Assembly (NCBI GenBank): GCA_039111475.1
Contig: JBCCIP010000006.1
Coordinates: 94,743-158,742, forward strand
DNA: 64,000 nt
Source: JAUIET01 sp039111475
Lineage (GTDB): Bacteria > Pseudomonadota > Gammaproteobacteria > Pseudomonadales > JAUIET01
Direction: 5' to 3'
The notes under the pieces are model-generated. The model did not search any database and had not been told where the DNA came from. It saw only the letters and a program-made list of their open reading frames with translations. This document shows, one piece after another, positions 52,640 through 61,920 of this stretch. The position numbers and the translations under genes were made by a program. Position 1 is the first letter of the stretch. The number at the start of each line of letters is the position of its first letter.

Positions 52640-53059
52640 GTGGTAACACTGTCTAAAGAAAATTACGGATTTCAGGATAATTCCTATATAGCAGCAGGCG
52701 AGTTAGACGGTATTCGCAAGCTCGTGGACCGCTTTTACGAACTAATGAACGAATTGCCAGAGGCAAAAGTAATTCGTGACATGCACCCTGATGATCTTGC
52801 GGTATCCAGAGATAAGCTAACGCACTTCTTAAGCGGCTGGCTGGGTGGACCACGCACTTATCCACAAAAATATGGGCGTATCAGTATTCCCGAAGCGCAT
52901 CAACATTTGGTCATTAATGAGCAAGAACGCGATGCCTGGTTACTGTGCATGACCCAGGCGGCTGATCAACAAGCCTATTCGCCATCATTTAAAAAATACT
53001 TGCTGGAACAACTTTCAGTTCCCGCTGAGCGGGTGCAGGAAACCAGTCGAAATGTGTAA
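52640..53059 (+). CDS. Group II truncated haemoglobin
   Basis: A 139-residue 2-on-2 haemoglobin. The proximal-side His is in EAHQHLVI, the group-II Trp(G8) in DAWLLCM, and FLSGWLGGPRTYPQKYG is typical of group II. It binds O2 or NO. It starts with GTG at 52640 after AGGAAG. Its place directly before a GFA and a Rieske oxygenase suggests a role in oxygen supply or NO protection of the oxygenase, which is inference. Confidence 0.88.
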   Translation: MVTLSKENYGFQDNSYIAAGELDGIRKLVDRFYELMNELPEAKVIRDMHPDDLAVSRDKLTHFLSGWLGGPRTYPQKYGRISIPEAHQHLVINEQERDAWLLCMTQAADQQAYSPSFKKYLLEQLSVPAERVQETSRNV

Positions 53060-53068
53060 TAGGCAACA

Positions 53069-53536
53069 GTGAGCCAAACACCTGACAGAGCTTATTCTGG
53101 CAGCTGCCAATGCGGCGCTATTCAATATACTGTGAATGGCCAGCCATTGATGACGTATGCATGTCACTGCACCGACTGTCAAAAACGGACCGGCAGCGCA
53201 TTTTCAATGGGTTGTGTTTACGCTATGACCTCGCTCTCGCTCACTGGCAAACTCTCAGAATGGACACGCACTTCCGACGACGGCAACGTCAATACACGGT
53301 ATAGTTGTGCCAATTGTGCAAATGTTGTTTATGGCGTGAGTACTTTTTCACCCGAGCTCATCAAGCTGCAACCAGGCACAATGGAGTCTGCTCAATCCAT
53401 TGCCGTTGATGCACACATCTGGTTACGCAGCGCTTTCAAATGGCTGGCTATTCCTGAAGAATCTTTAAAGTATGAAACGCAGCCGGAAAGTTTGATGGAA
53501 ATATATCAAGCTGTAGTAGAAAGAAAACACCCGTAA
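53069..53536 (+). CDS. GFA/CENP-V family zinc protein
   Basis: A 155-residue GFA protein. SGSCQCGAIQY and CHCTDCQKRTGSAFSMG are standard; the third cluster is SCANCANVVYG, so the usual Cys-Gly is Cys-Ala. It begins with GTG, 9 bases after the haemoglobin stop, and ends 3 bases before the Rieske gene, so it is embedded in that operon. Possible roles are formaldehyde/glutathione chemistry or zinc-dependent binding. Confidence 0.85.
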   Translation: MSQTPDRAYSGSCQCGAIQYTVNGQPLMTYACHCTDCQKRTGSAFSMGCVYAMTSLSLTGKLSEWTRTSDDGNVNTRYSCANCANVVYGVSTFSPELIKLQPGTMESAQSIAVDAHIWLRSAFKWLAIPEESLKYETQPESLMEIYQAVVERKHP

Positions 53537-53539
53537 GGT

Positions 53540-54757
53540 ATGCCAATGACAACCGATTGGAAGCAGCGTCGAGAAGAGACGCAACTCAACATACTTCGTC
53601 GTTACGCAAAATTGTTAGGCAGTAGCGCCCGCTCTGACACCACTGAAATGGCGGACAGCGCGATGGAAAGACCAGCGTCTATCTATACAGACGCAGATCG
53701 CCTGGATCAGGAAATGGAGCATATTTTTCAAGGGCTGCCGATTGTGGCTGGCTTGTCAGTTGACGTTCCAAACGCTGGTGATCATATCGTGTTTGAAGAA
53801 TGCGGCCCTTCTATTCTGGTCGTACGCAATTCGCAGGGATCCGTAAACGCATTTCTGAACATGTGCACACATCGCGGTGCGAAGCTAAAAGAGAGCTGCG
53901 GCGCGTCGAGAAGCCTGTGTTGTCCGTTTCATGCCTGGACTTTTGATTTAAACGGCAATCTCACGTCTGTGCCAGGCGAGGCAGGTTTTGAAGGCATGGA
54001 TAAATCCAGCAAAGGCTTGGTGAAAGTGCCTTGCGCCGAATGGGGCGGATTGATTTTTGTGAAAGCCCGAGCCGGCGCTGAAGACATCGACATTGAGAGC
54101 TATTTGGGCAAGTTTGCACCTGAACTTCTGCAGATAGAAATTGATAAAGTGGTTCCCGTTAAGTCCACTGAAATGCTGGCCGACTGCAACTGGAAGTACG
54201 CGTTGGATACGTATGGAGAGGGTTATCACTTTGCCAGACTGCATGCGCAAACCGTGCATCAACTGAGCATTTCAAATGTGGCGGTGTTCGACCAGTTCGA
54301 ATGTCATCATCGCATCACCTTCCCTACCCAGAGTTCCAGGGAATGGATAGGCAAACCCGAATCTGAGTGGCCCAAACAGTCTTTTGGTGCGGTGCACTTC
54401 CTGTTTCCAAACACCGTTCTCTTCTATGGGTCTTTATCTGAAGGCATGGTGTTGCTGCAAATCTTCCGGCTTTTTCCTGACGGCGACGTTGGCAAACTGC
54501 GCACCAAATTTGCTGTGTATGCCCCTTCGTTCATGCTGAAAGAAAATGGCAAGCTGGACGATGAAACATTCACTATGGTTGGAGAGATGGGTCTTGATGC
54601 AACGGCGCACGTTGTTCAAACAGAAGACTACTGGGTGGCTGCGAATGGTTGGTCATGTCTTAAGGATGCGCCGGCCGATTTTAACATTACCTATGGTGCC
54701 AATGAGCCGGCGTTGCAGGCGATGCACAAGAATATAGAAAAAGTACTGCAACTCTAG
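53540..54757 (+). CDS. Rieske non-haem iron oxygenase, alpha subunit
   Basis: A 405-residue oxygenase. The Rieske [2Fe-2S] ligands are Cys109, His111, Cys128 and His131 (NMCTHRGAK ... CCPFHAW). The catalytic mononuclear iron motif is YALDTYGEGYHFARLH, with His230 and His235. Substrates of this family include aromatic rings and N- or O-methyl groups such as those of quaternary amines. No small beta subunit or reductase gene is adjacent. It sits between two GFA genes, spacings 3 and 13 bases. The ATG at 53546 may be the true start. Confidence 0.9.
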   Translation: MPMTTDWKQRREETQLNILRRYAKLLGSSARSDTTEMADSAMERPASIYTDADRLDQEMEHIFQGLPIVAGLSVDVPNAGDHIVFEECGPSILVVRNSQGSVNAFLNMCTHRGAKLKESCGASRSLCCPFHAWTFDLNGNLTSVPGEAGFEGMDKSSKGLVKVPCAEWGGLIFVKARAGAEDIDIESYLGKFAPELLQIEIDKVVPVKSTEMLADCNWKYALDTYGEGYHFARLHAQTVHQLSISNVAVFDQFECHHRITFPTQSSREWIGKPESEWPKQSFGAVHFLFPNTVLFYGSLSEGMVLLQIFRLFPDGDVGKLRTKFAVYAPSFMLKENGKLDDETFTMVGEMGLDATAHVVQTEDYWVAANGWSCLKDAPADFNITYGANEPALQAMHKNIEKVLQL

Positions 54758-54770
54758 CAAGGAAAATCAG

Positions 54771-55232
54771 ATGAGTAATGACAGCAGTATGGAACAAACT
54801 TGTTCGTGCCCGTGCGGACAAACCAGCTTTGGCGTGACGGCGACACCCAGTATGCGCTTTTTCTGCCATTGCACGATTTGTCAAAAACTCTATAAAAAAG
54901 CGTTTGCGGATGTCACGCTGCTGCAATGGGAACACGTTGACCTGGCCGACGAAAACGCGATCAGTTTTGATAAGTATCGATCTTTCCCGGCCATTAATCG
55001 CGGTACATGTCGAGAGTGCAATGCACCGGTTATGGCCTATGCGGGATCTGGCGATAAGCGATTAGCCTTTATTGCCGCAGAAAACTTTGAGAACAAAAGC
55101 GTCCTACCTGAGCCACAGCTGCATATTTTTTACGATACCCGGGCTGCGGCCGTTGACGATGAATTACCCAAGCACAAGGGCTATATTCGGAGCCAGCTGG
55201 CTGTGATGAAGTTGATGCGTAAGCAATCCTGA
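54771..55232 (+). CDS. Divergent GFA/CENP-V family zinc protein
   Basis: A 153-residue member at the edge of the family. CSCPCGQTSFGV and FCHCTICQKLYKKAFADV match; the last cluster is GTCRECNAPVMAY. The body is more divergent than the other copies. It starts 13 bases after the Rieske gene, the last gene of this operon, and is convergent with the SDR. Confidence 0.78.
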   Translation: MSNDSSMEQTCSCPCGQTSFGVTATPSMRFFCHCTICQKLYKKAFADVTLLQWEHVDLADENAISFDKYRSFPAINRGTCRECNAPVMAYAGSGDKRLAFIAAENFENKSVLPEPQLHIFYDTRAAAVDDELPKHKGYIRSQLAVMKLMRKQS

Positions 55233-55253
55233 TAGCGGATACCTAACAGCCCG

Positions 55254-56105
55254 CTAGATTACATAATGATCGCCTGATGCTCTTACGGTTATATCGCCAA
55301 TAGACACTCCCCAGGGCTGGTCAATGGCGTAGATAATCGCATCGGCTATGGGTTCGGCATTCATAATTGCGCATTCAATGTCGTTGGTGTCCACCGCTTC
55401 GGCTTGAATTTGGCCTTCAGCGAACTGTTGAATCAGTCCGCCAAACTCCGCCATATTCTGTCCAACCGCGCCGAAGCAGGCCTCAGGATTTACCACGCCA
55501 GCAGCTAAGCCAGTAGTGAGTACGGCGGTTGGCTTAACAAGAGTTACTTTTATTTTGCCCCTGGCCTCAACGCGCACAGATTCCGAGAAGTAGTTAACAG
55601 CAGCCTTTGTCGCCCCGTACACGGCTGAACCAACAACTGGATGATTACCGTAAATTGACGACAGATTAACAACATGACCCCTGCCCTGTCGCATCATCTG
55701 GTCGTGCACAGCCACCGTGCCATTCACCACGCCTTTAAAATTTACATCGATGCATTGATGCCACGGCTGCAAAGCGTCTTTATGATCGCTGATAAACGCC
55801 AGTGGCATTACGCCGGCGTTGTTGATCATCACGTCAATAGATCCGTACGCCTCGACCGCCTTGCCAGCCAAGACATGCATATGCTCTTCGTTGATCACAT
55901 CTGCCAATACCGCCTGTGCCTGACCGCCTTGTTCGCGGATGCCAGATGCCACAACGTCGGCCGCTTCCAGACTGATATCAGCGCAGGTCACATTAGCGCC
56001 CAGTGCCGCCGCTTTTTGACTAACGAGGCTGCCGAAGCCACCCCCGGCGCCCGTGATAATGACTGATTTATTGTGCAGATGTGTATTCACTGTGCATACC
56101 AACAT
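55254..56105 (-). CDS. Short-chain dehydrogenase/reductase
   Basis: An SDR of 283 residues. The NAD(P) motif is ITGAGGGFGSLV, the Asp at the end of strand 2 (TCADIS) favours NAD, NNAGVMP follows, and catalytic Ser and YxxxK appear in NLSSIYGNH and VYGATKAAVNYF. It oxidises or reduces an alcohol or carbonyl. It is the last gene of the operon cupin, FAD, FAD, SDR, 43 bases after the preceding one. Confidence 0.9.
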   Translation of the reverse strand: MLVCTVNTHLHNKSVIITGAGGGFGSLVSQKAAALGANVTCADISLEAADVVASGIREQGGQAQAVLADVINEEHMHVLAGKAVEAYGSIDVMINNAGVMPLAFISDHKDALQPWHQCIDVNFKGVVNGTVAVHDQMMRQGRGHVVNLSSIYGNHPVVGSAVYGATKAAVNYFSESVRVEARGKIKVTLVKPTAVLTTGLAAGVVNPEACFGAVGQNMAEFGGLIQQFAEGQIQAEAVDTNDIECAIMNAEPIADAIIYAIDQPWGVSIGDITVRASGDHYVI

Positions 56106-56148
56106 AAGACTGAGCGGCCATCATGATGCCACTACCCAGGCTTTGTGG

Positions 56149-57408
56149 CTATATCACAGCCTTTTCCAGAAACGGCTTATTGCTCTTGATGCGCTGGTAA
56201 CTGAATGGCGACAAATCCAGAGATCGGTACTCACCGTACACAATTAATTCCGAGATCCCTCGCCCAACGGCAGGTGACTGCTGAAACCCGTGTCCGGAAA
56301 ATCCGTTTGCAAACAGAAAATTTCCGACTTCAGGATGTTGGCCGAGTATTGCGTTTTGATCAAATGTGTTGAACGCGTAGTGACCGGCCCACGAATGCAC
56401 CAGCTTGATGGCTTCAAACTGCGGAATGCGGTGCGCAATGGTCGGCCATACCTTGTTTTCCCAAAGTTTATGATCTTGCTCAAAATCATCATAAGCTACG
56501 GCTTCATCAGCGTCTGGTGCACAACCAGCAAGATAATAGAGGCCATCAGAGCGAAAGTGGATTCCACTTGGATCAATAGTTAGAGGCAAGCTTTTGTCCA
56601 GCGGATGCTCAGCGTCAAATATAAACGTATATCGTTTTCTCGGCTCTACAGGCAGTTCGATGCCGGCCATATGTGCAGTCAATACAGCACGTGGACCGGA
56701 CGCGTTTACAATAACACCGCACTCAATAGATTCACCGGTACTGAGAGTGACGCTACTCACGGCGGAGCCTGGCTTATTCAGTGCCATTCCAACCACCTCA
56801 TTGCAGAGGTACTCAACACCTTGCTCTCTGGCTGAACGCTTCCACCAATCAAACACGGTGCCGCCGTCAAAATAGCCCTCATCTTCCGTGTTGTGGCTTC
56901 CTGCCATAATGTCATCCACTCGATAGAATGGGTATTCCCGCTTGATGTCATCAGCCGACATTATCCGTGTGCCGGCACCACAAGCAGACTGTATGCGTTG
57001 ATTGTCGCGCAATACCTTTGCAAACGCTTTATTACTGGCCAAGTACATGTAACCGTAACTCTGCAGCGTTATGGGTGGCACTCTCGGATCATCGTCCATG
57101 TAGTGTTGAAAATTTTTAACAAAATCCGCAGCGAACTGCGACATCCTAACGTTAATCGCCTGGGAGAACTGTTGGCGCATACAGCTATTGGTGTGAGCTG
57201 TAGAGCTGAATTCATAGCTGGGGTCTTTTTCTAACACCAATACAGAGCCGTCGAAATCTGCATTATCAGCTAAAAACCAAGCCACCGAAGAACCCAGCAT
57301 GGCGCCACCCACTATTACAACGTCGTACTGGCCTTTTTTCGGTTGTTCGAATACTGTGACATTAGTCACAGCAGTTCTCGCGCTAAGATCGCTGACGCTG
57401 AATGGCAA
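56149..57408 (-). CDS. FAD-dependent oxidoreductase, DAO family
   Basis: A 419-residue flavoprotein with an N-terminal Rossmann motif YDVVIVGGAMLGSSVAWFLA and ending LVLEKDPSYE. VIVNASGPRA and FANGFSGHGFQQSPAVGR are the later FAD motifs of the DAO/GlpO family, related to FOXRED1 and sarcosine or dimethylglycine-type oxidases. It likely oxidises a C-N bond. It follows the second DAO enzyme by 6 bases, so both are co-expressed. Confidence 0.87.
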   Translation of the reverse strand: MPFSVSDLSARTAVTNVTVFEQPKKGQYDVVIVGGAMLGSSVAWFLADNADFDGSVLVLEKDPSYEFSSTAHTNSCMRQQFSQAINVRMSQFAADFVKNFQHYMDDDPRVPPITLQSYGYMYLASNKAFAKVLRDNQRIQSACGAGTRIMSADDIKREYPFYRVDDIMAGSHNTEDEGYFDGGTVFDWWKRSAREQGVEYLCNEVVGMALNKPGSAVSSVTLSTGESIECGVIVNASGPRAVLTAHMAGIELPVEPRKRYTFIFDAEHPLDKSLPLTIDPSGIHFRSDGLYYLAGCAPDADEAVAYDDFEQDHKLWENKVWPTIAHRIPQFEAIKLVHSWAGHYAFNTFDQNAILGQHPEVGNFLFANGFSGHGFQQSPAVGRGISELIVYGEYRSLDLSPFSYQRIKSNKPFLEKAVI

Positions 57409-57414
57409 AGCATC

Positions 57415-58836
57415 CTAACACGCAAAGCCCAAACCAAGACTGTCCAATAGCTTAAGCCACAAACCGCGCTTACCGCCATTGCGGTCGGCGCGCTCTAACT
57501 CCAATTGAGTAATGCGCACGCCCAGCCAACGCACAGGCTCAGGCGCCCAAGGTATGGCTTTGCGGGTGATAAATTTCAGGCGAATGATGTCTGATGGTTG
57601 ATATCCAAGCAACTCCAACGCCACGCGCGCACCAAACCGTGATGCACTGACGCCGTGACCGGTGTATCCAACCGACCAAGCAAGCCGGCCGTTATACGCA
57701 ACTCCTGGCACCATACAAAATCGGGTGGAGGTAGCGATAATGCCGCCCCACTTATGACTGAACTTTAGCTCGCCCTCCAACTGAGGAAACAGTTCGAAAA
57801 ATTCGCGGGCAAGCTGTTCGTGGCGCGCAGGTGCATCCATATATTTTGGGTCGATTCCTCGGTTAAAGTAATAACGCACGGCGCCACCTCCACCCCAGGT
57901 AATGCGCTTGTCTTCGGTTAGGCGAAAATAATGAAACATATTGTTGAAGTCGGCCAACGCATGGCGTGACTCAGGCAAACCCCAGCCGATCTTTTCAATT
58001 TGCGCGTCAGTCAACGGTTCTGTGGCGAGCTGATAGTCCCAGATTGGAATCACACTTCGATTCACTTTGCCTAACGGAGACGTGTAGGCATTCGTTGCTA
58101 CAAGTACTTTATTGCTTCGAATCTCACCGCCGGGACACACTGCTAGCATTTTGTCTTTACCCAGCGGCTTCACGCTGTTCATTTCGGTGCCCTCATAGAT
58201 TCGTACACCGAAGCGATTTAACAGTACGTCTTTCAAGCCCCAACAGACACGCGCTGGATCTACTACACCGTCCTGCCCTCCGCGATGCCAACACGCTGCA
58301 AAGAAAGATTCTGTCTTAACGTTTTTGCGAATAGCTTGCTTGTCGAACCAAACAACGTCTTCACCGTCATCTTTTAATTCCAGATATTCCTCATGCAGTC
58401 GACTTGCGGCCTCATCGTCCAGGGCCACTTCGGTTTCACCGACTTTTTCATACCTTGCGTCAATGTTGTAGCGTTCCAACGTTTCCAGAAGTTCGCGAAT
58501 ATTTTGCTCACCGGCCGCTTCCAGCTGCTCGGTTTCATCGGCAAAGCGCGCCTCAACATTCGACTCACCGTGTGCGATGCTGGTGCTCAGGAAACCGCCA
58601 TTGCGTCCGGACGCGCCATCGGCAATAAAGGTTTTTTCTATCAACACGATATCGGCGTCGGGCTGACGCTCTTTCAACTGAATGGCCGCCCATAAGCCCG
58701 TAAAACCACCGCCAACAATCAGCAAATCGCAGGACTCATTGCTGGCAAGTGCGGGCAAAACCTCCGGGCGCAGTTCCGAGTCATGCCAGAGTGGCATCAA
58801 TTTAGCGTCTTTTAAAGCGTCGAGGTGTTTGTTCAT
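57415..58836 (-). CDS. FAD-dependent amine oxidoreductase, DAO family
   Basis: A 473-residue flavoprotein: CDLLIVGGGFTGLWAAIQL, then DGASGRNGGFLSTSIAHG, a pattern found in gamma-glutamylputrescine oxidoreductase (PuuB) and related amine oxidases. The end SVGYTGHGVSASRFGARVAL closes the FAD domain. The C-terminal 60 residues include a hydrophobic stretch near ITQLELERADRNG. It sits second in the operon, 5 bases after the cupin gene. The substrate is probably a primary or secondary amine. Confidence 0.86.
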   Translation of the reverse strand: MNKHLDALKDAKLMPLWHDSELRPEVLPALASNESCDLLIVGGGFTGLWAAIQLKERQPDADIVLIEKTFIADGASGRNGGFLSTSIAHGESNVEARFADETEQLEAAGEQNIRELLETLERYNIDARYEKVGETEVALDDEAASRLHEEYLELKDDGEDVVWFDKQAIRKNVKTESFFAACWHRGGQDGVVDPARVCWGLKDVLLNRFGVRIYEGTEMNSVKPLGKDKMLAVCPGGEIRSNKVLVATNAYTSPLGKVNRSVIPIWDYQLATEPLTDAQIEKIGWGLPESRHALADFNNMFHYFRLTEDKRITWGGGGAVRYYFNRGIDPKYMDAPARHEQLAREFFELFPQLEGELKFSHKWGGIIATSTRFCMVPGVAYNGRLAWSVGYTGHGVSASRFGARVALELLGYQPSDIIRLKFITRKAIPWAPEPVRWLGVRITQLELERADRNGGKRGLWLKLLDSLGLGFAC

Positions 58837-58841
58837 AATCG

Positions 58842-59597
58842 TTACGGTGTCACTGTACAGAATTGAATGACAGTCTCTTGACCGACACTCATTGCTAATT
58901 GTGTGCTGGATGGAATGAAACAGGTTTGCCCTGCGCTAACATGAGCTTCTCCTTCCCCAGTGGCAAGTGTTACAGCGCCACAGCGCACGCACAATAAGCA
59001 ATGGTGATTTAGCGCTACCGCGTGTGCATTTAATGCAGAACTTTGCCATATCCCTGCGAAGAAACGGCCCTGTGTATCAGTATAACTGAGCGCTTCCGTG
59101 CAATTGCTTGAATCAAGACCGGGGAATAGAACGCTCTCACTACGGGCATTATTGCCGGGACTTAGTGGAATGATGATTGTCTGTTGTTTGGCCGCCGGAT
59201 CTGGCACTGATTCATCAGGGTGTTCGGAAATCACATAGAACTTGCGCAAATACCCCTGCTGGTGCCATTGGCAATCGTAGCCCTTGGGCAGAACAAATGC
59301 GTCGCTAGCGGCGACAGCGGTGAATTCACCAGTCTGATTATCTTTGACCCGTACTTCACCCTCAAGCAGCAACATGAATTCATCGCAGGCGTAGGGGCCT
59401 GGTGCCTCAACCATGTCATCGGTGTCCCAAAGACCTATGTATAACCCCAGGGAATCGTCCTCGAAAAAGGCATGGCTGTGCTGGGTAGGCAATTCGGATA
59501 CAAATATATCGGGATCCAGTTCATCAGGTTTGTCACCAAAGCCGGCTGGGCTGGGATCAAGCATGATAATTGGGCTGGATTGGCTTGCGTTTGACAT
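58842..59597 (-). CDS. Two-domain cupin protein
   Basis: A 251-residue bicupin. The first domain has GPYACDEFMLLLEGEVRV and the second LNHHCLLCVRCGAVTLATGE, each with the two cupin motifs; metal-binding His are partly replaced in the first. Related DUF861-type proteins act on small acids or regulate amine catabolism. It heads the operon with the two DAO oxidases and the SDR, and is divergent from the PNPOx-type gene. Confidence 0.8.
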   Translation of the reverse strand: MSNASQSSPIIMLDPSPAGFGDKPDELDPDIFVSELPTQHSHAFFEDDSLGLYIGLWDTDDMVEAPGPYACDEFMLLLEGEVRVKDNQTGEFTAVAASDAFVLPKGYDCQWHQQGYLRKFYVISEHPDESVPDPAAKQQTIIIPLSPGNNARSESVLFPGLDSSNCTEALSYTDTQGRFFAGIWQSSALNAHAVALNHHCLLCVRCGAVTLATGEGEAHVSAGQTCFIPSSTQLAMSVGQETVIQFCTVTP

Positions 59598-59723
59598 AGG
59601 ATTCGCCGTAAAAAAGGGTCGTATTACGCGCGGTAGATTGCACCGCTTTGCAGTATTGTGGATACTCCATCGAGCAATAGCAATCGTCTTGCAACGCTGT
59701 GTTATCGCAAAAGGAGATCATAC

Positions 59724-60176
59724 TTGTCTGTTAAAGCCATCCAATTGTCTGGCCCTTGGTCACAATCGACTACCGACGCATTTTTAGATGGGTGCACGAT
59801 GCCTTTGCGGCTGTCAACCATTGCCGGTGATGGCTTCCCTCGTGTGGCGTCTATGTGGTTTCGGTATGAGGCAGGGCAACTGCTGTGCGTTACTCATAAG
59901 AACTCCAAAGTGGCCAAAATTCTTCGGCAAAACAACCGGGTTGGCTTCGAGGTGTCGCCCAATGAGCCGCCGTATTATGGAGTTCGGGGGCAAGGACTTG
60001 TGTCTATTGAAAAACTCGGTGAGAGCTCTTTGCTTGAAGATCTTCTAGCCAGGTACTTAGGCGATACCACTTCTTCCTTTGCGCAATGGCTTTTGGGCCG
60101 CAAAGAGGAAGAACTGATTCTAAGTATTTCACCTCAACGTCTGTACACCTGGGATTACCGCGAGCGAATGCCGTAG
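59724..60176 (+). CDS. Pyridoxamine 5'-phosphate oxidase-like flavin protein
   Basis: A split-barrel flavin protein of about 150 residues. MPLRLSTIAGDGFPRVASMW and HKNSKVAKILRQNNRVGFEV are typical. The start is TTG at 59724, because AAGGAG lies 5 bases before it and the homologous region begins there; an ATG frame from 59658 adds 22 unusual residues. It heads the plus-strand group of two PNPOx-like genes, GFA, GFA-GNAT and beta-lactamase, separated by 28 bases or less. Confidence 0.8.
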   Translation: MSVKAIQLSGPWSQSTTDAFLDGCTMPLRLSTIAGDGFPRVASMWFRYEAGQLLCVTHKNSKVAKILRQNNRVGFEVSPNEPPYYGVRGQGLVSIEKLGESSLLEDLLARYLGDTTSSFAQWLLGRKEEELILSISPQRLYTWDYRERMP

Positions 60177-60204
60177 GTGCCCCTATAGGTTCGGAGAAAA
60201 AATC

Positions 60205-60648
60205 ATGACGGTATCTCACGTGGACATGGATCAAGCTGAAATTGACACGCTGGTCAATGAACCACGATTTGGCATGTTTGCGACCAATAGACGTGACGGT
60301 CCGCCGCAGATGTCCCCGGTATGGTATCTGTACCAGGACAGCTGCATTTATATCAGTGTGTTTGAGAAAAGCGCGAAGTGCAGGAATTTAGTGCGCGACC
60401 CTAGAGCGACTTTATGCGTCAGTGGCGACAGCCCCGATGCCCGCGCAGTTATATTCAGCGGACCGGTAGAACTGCATTCAGACAGAGACGCTGAACCGTG
60501 GATCAAAGACATAGCGTGGAAAATCGTGCGTCGCTACTACAATAGCGACGCAGAAACGCAAGAATACTTGGATTCAGAAGGTGATACCGGTAGTAGCACA
60601 ATGGTTCTGTTGAAGCCTGATCGCGTATTGGCGCATAACTACAACTAA
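60205..60648 (+). CDS. PNPOx/F420-type flavin protein
   Basis: A 147-residue split-barrel protein distinct from its neighbour: MFATNRRDGPPQMSPVWY, ISVFEKSAKCRNLVRDPRAT and RAVIFSGPVELH are the TIGR03618-like landmarks. The cofactor may be F420 or FMN. It begins 28 bases after the first PNPOx gene and is followed by a GFA gene 24 bases later. Substrate unknown. Confidence 0.82.
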   Translation: MTVSHVDMDQAEIDTLVNEPRFGMFATNRRDGPPQMSPVWYLYQDSCIYISVFEKSAKCRNLVRDPRATLCVSGDSPDARAVIFSGPVELHSDRDAEPWIKDIAWKIVRRYYNSDAETQEYLDSEGDTGSSTMVLLKPDRVLAHNYN

Positions 60649-60672
60649 TCCTGCAACCAAGGTGTGAGACTT

Positions 60673-61083
60673 ATGCAAAATCAAACAGGTGGCTGCATGT
60701 GCGGTGCGGTACGCTATGAATTGCTCAGGGATGATCCGTGGATTGTGTATTGTCATTGTGATGCCTGCCGAAAACACACCGGCGCTCCCGTCACCGTGCT
60801 GGTCACCGTCACTCCGGAAGATGTTCGCTGGACGGCAGGCGAGCGAGCGCGATACGAATCATCTCCTGAACGTTTTCGAGGGTACTGCCGTGATTGCGGT
60901 GCATCACTTACCTGGGAAGCAAGTTCAAACGGCTCTTGGATGGCGATTCACATAAGCAGTTTTGATCATCCGGAATTGCTGCCACCCACAGAGCATGTGT
61001 TTTTGAAAGATGCCTTGCCCTGGCACAATCACGAAGATGGATTAACCAAGTATCATGGCTCGAAACACATTTTAAATTCCTAG
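60673..61083 (+). CDS. GFA/CENP-V family zinc protein
   Basis: A GFA protein of about 136 residues with a complete cysteine set: GGCMCGAVRYEL, CHCDACRKHTGAPV and YCRDCGASLTWE. The ATG at 60673 fits AAGG at 60658; a GTG three codons earlier is too close to it. Gene 29 bases downstream is the GFA-GNAT fusion, suggesting tandem duplication. Confidence 0.85.
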   Translation: MQNQTGGCMCGAVRYELLRDDPWIVYCHCDACRKHTGAPVTVLVTVTPEDVRWTAGERARYESSPERFRGYCRDCGASLTWEASSNGSWMAIHISSFDHPELLPPTEHVFLKDALPWHNHEDGLTKYHGSKHILNS

Positions 61084-61112
61084 CTGCGTCGCTCTGGAGA
61101 AAACCGCCACTT

Positions 61113-61913
61113 ATGGAATTCCAGCCCAATCACAAAGGATCTTGCCACTGCGGCGCGGTACAATTTCAGCTGCACATTCCCAATGGCATAGCGGATATAT
61201 GGCGCTGCAGCTGCAGCATGTGTCGAATGCGCGGTGCCGTATCAGGTGCTGTACCACTGAATGACGTATCCATTACCGATGGCGAAGAACACCTCAGCGT
61301 TTACCAGTTCAAAACGCACACCGCCAAGCACTATTTTTGCTCGATCTGTGGCATCTACACTCATCATCAAATGCGCTCTGAGCCAGATCACTTTGGCGTT
61401 AACCTGGCCTGTCTAGAAGGCGTCAATCCTCTGGAACTGGAATCAGTACCCGTATTTGATGGTATCAACCACCCTAAAGATGCACATGAAGCTCTACAAA
61501 GACCACAACTCGACGCAGTCAGGCGTTTACTAATAAGCAATGACCTTCCCGATAGCGACCTCACCGAAGCAAGCATGGCGCATTTCCTATGCCATGGCAG
61601 TGCAGCCGCTCCAGAAGGGGTTATTGGGCTGGAATTATATGGCGAAGACGCGCTACTGCGCTCTTTAGTGGTTATGGAAGAAGCCAGACAAACAGGTTGT
61701 GGCACAATTCTGGTTAATGCGATCGAACGCCTTGCGATAGAATTAGGCGTGCGCAATCTATACCTCTTAACCACTACAGCAGAACACTACTTCGCTCGCA
61801 GGGGTTATAAGTCTATTGAACGAACAGAAGTGTCAGACAGCATTCGCGCCAGTAGCGAATTTTCCAGCCTGTGCCCAGACAGTGCCGCAGTAATGCGGAA
61901 ATCACTGAGCTAA
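61113..61913 (+). CDS. GFA domain fused to ArsN2-like GNAT acetyltransferase
   Basis: A 266-residue fusion. Residues 1 to about 125 are a GFA domain: GSCHCGAVQFQL, CSCSMCRMRGAVSG, FCSICGIYTHHQM. Residues about 130-266 are a GNAT closest to ArsN2 types: LLRSLVVMEEARQTGCG, LYLLTTTAEHYFARRGYKSI, then IRASSEFSSLCPDSAAVM. ArsN2 proteins belong to arsenic-resistance clusters but none is here. A linked zinc protein and acetyltransferase may act sequentially on one small thiol or amine. The MBL gene begins 7 bases after its stop. Confidence 0.85.
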   Translation: MEFQPNHKGSCHCGAVQFQLHIPNGIADIWRCSCSMCRMRGAVSGAVPLNDVSITDGEEHLSVYQFKTHTAKHYFCSICGIYTHHQMRSEPDHFGVNLACLEGVNPLELESVPVFDGINHPKDAHEALQRPQLDAVRRLLISNDLPDSDLTEASMAHFLCHGSAAAPEGVIGLELYGEDALLRSLVVMEEARQTGCGTILVNAIERLAIELGVRNLYLLTTTAEHYFARRGYKSIERTEVSDSIRASSEFSSLCPDSAAVMRKSLS

Positions 61914-61920
61914 ACACCGC

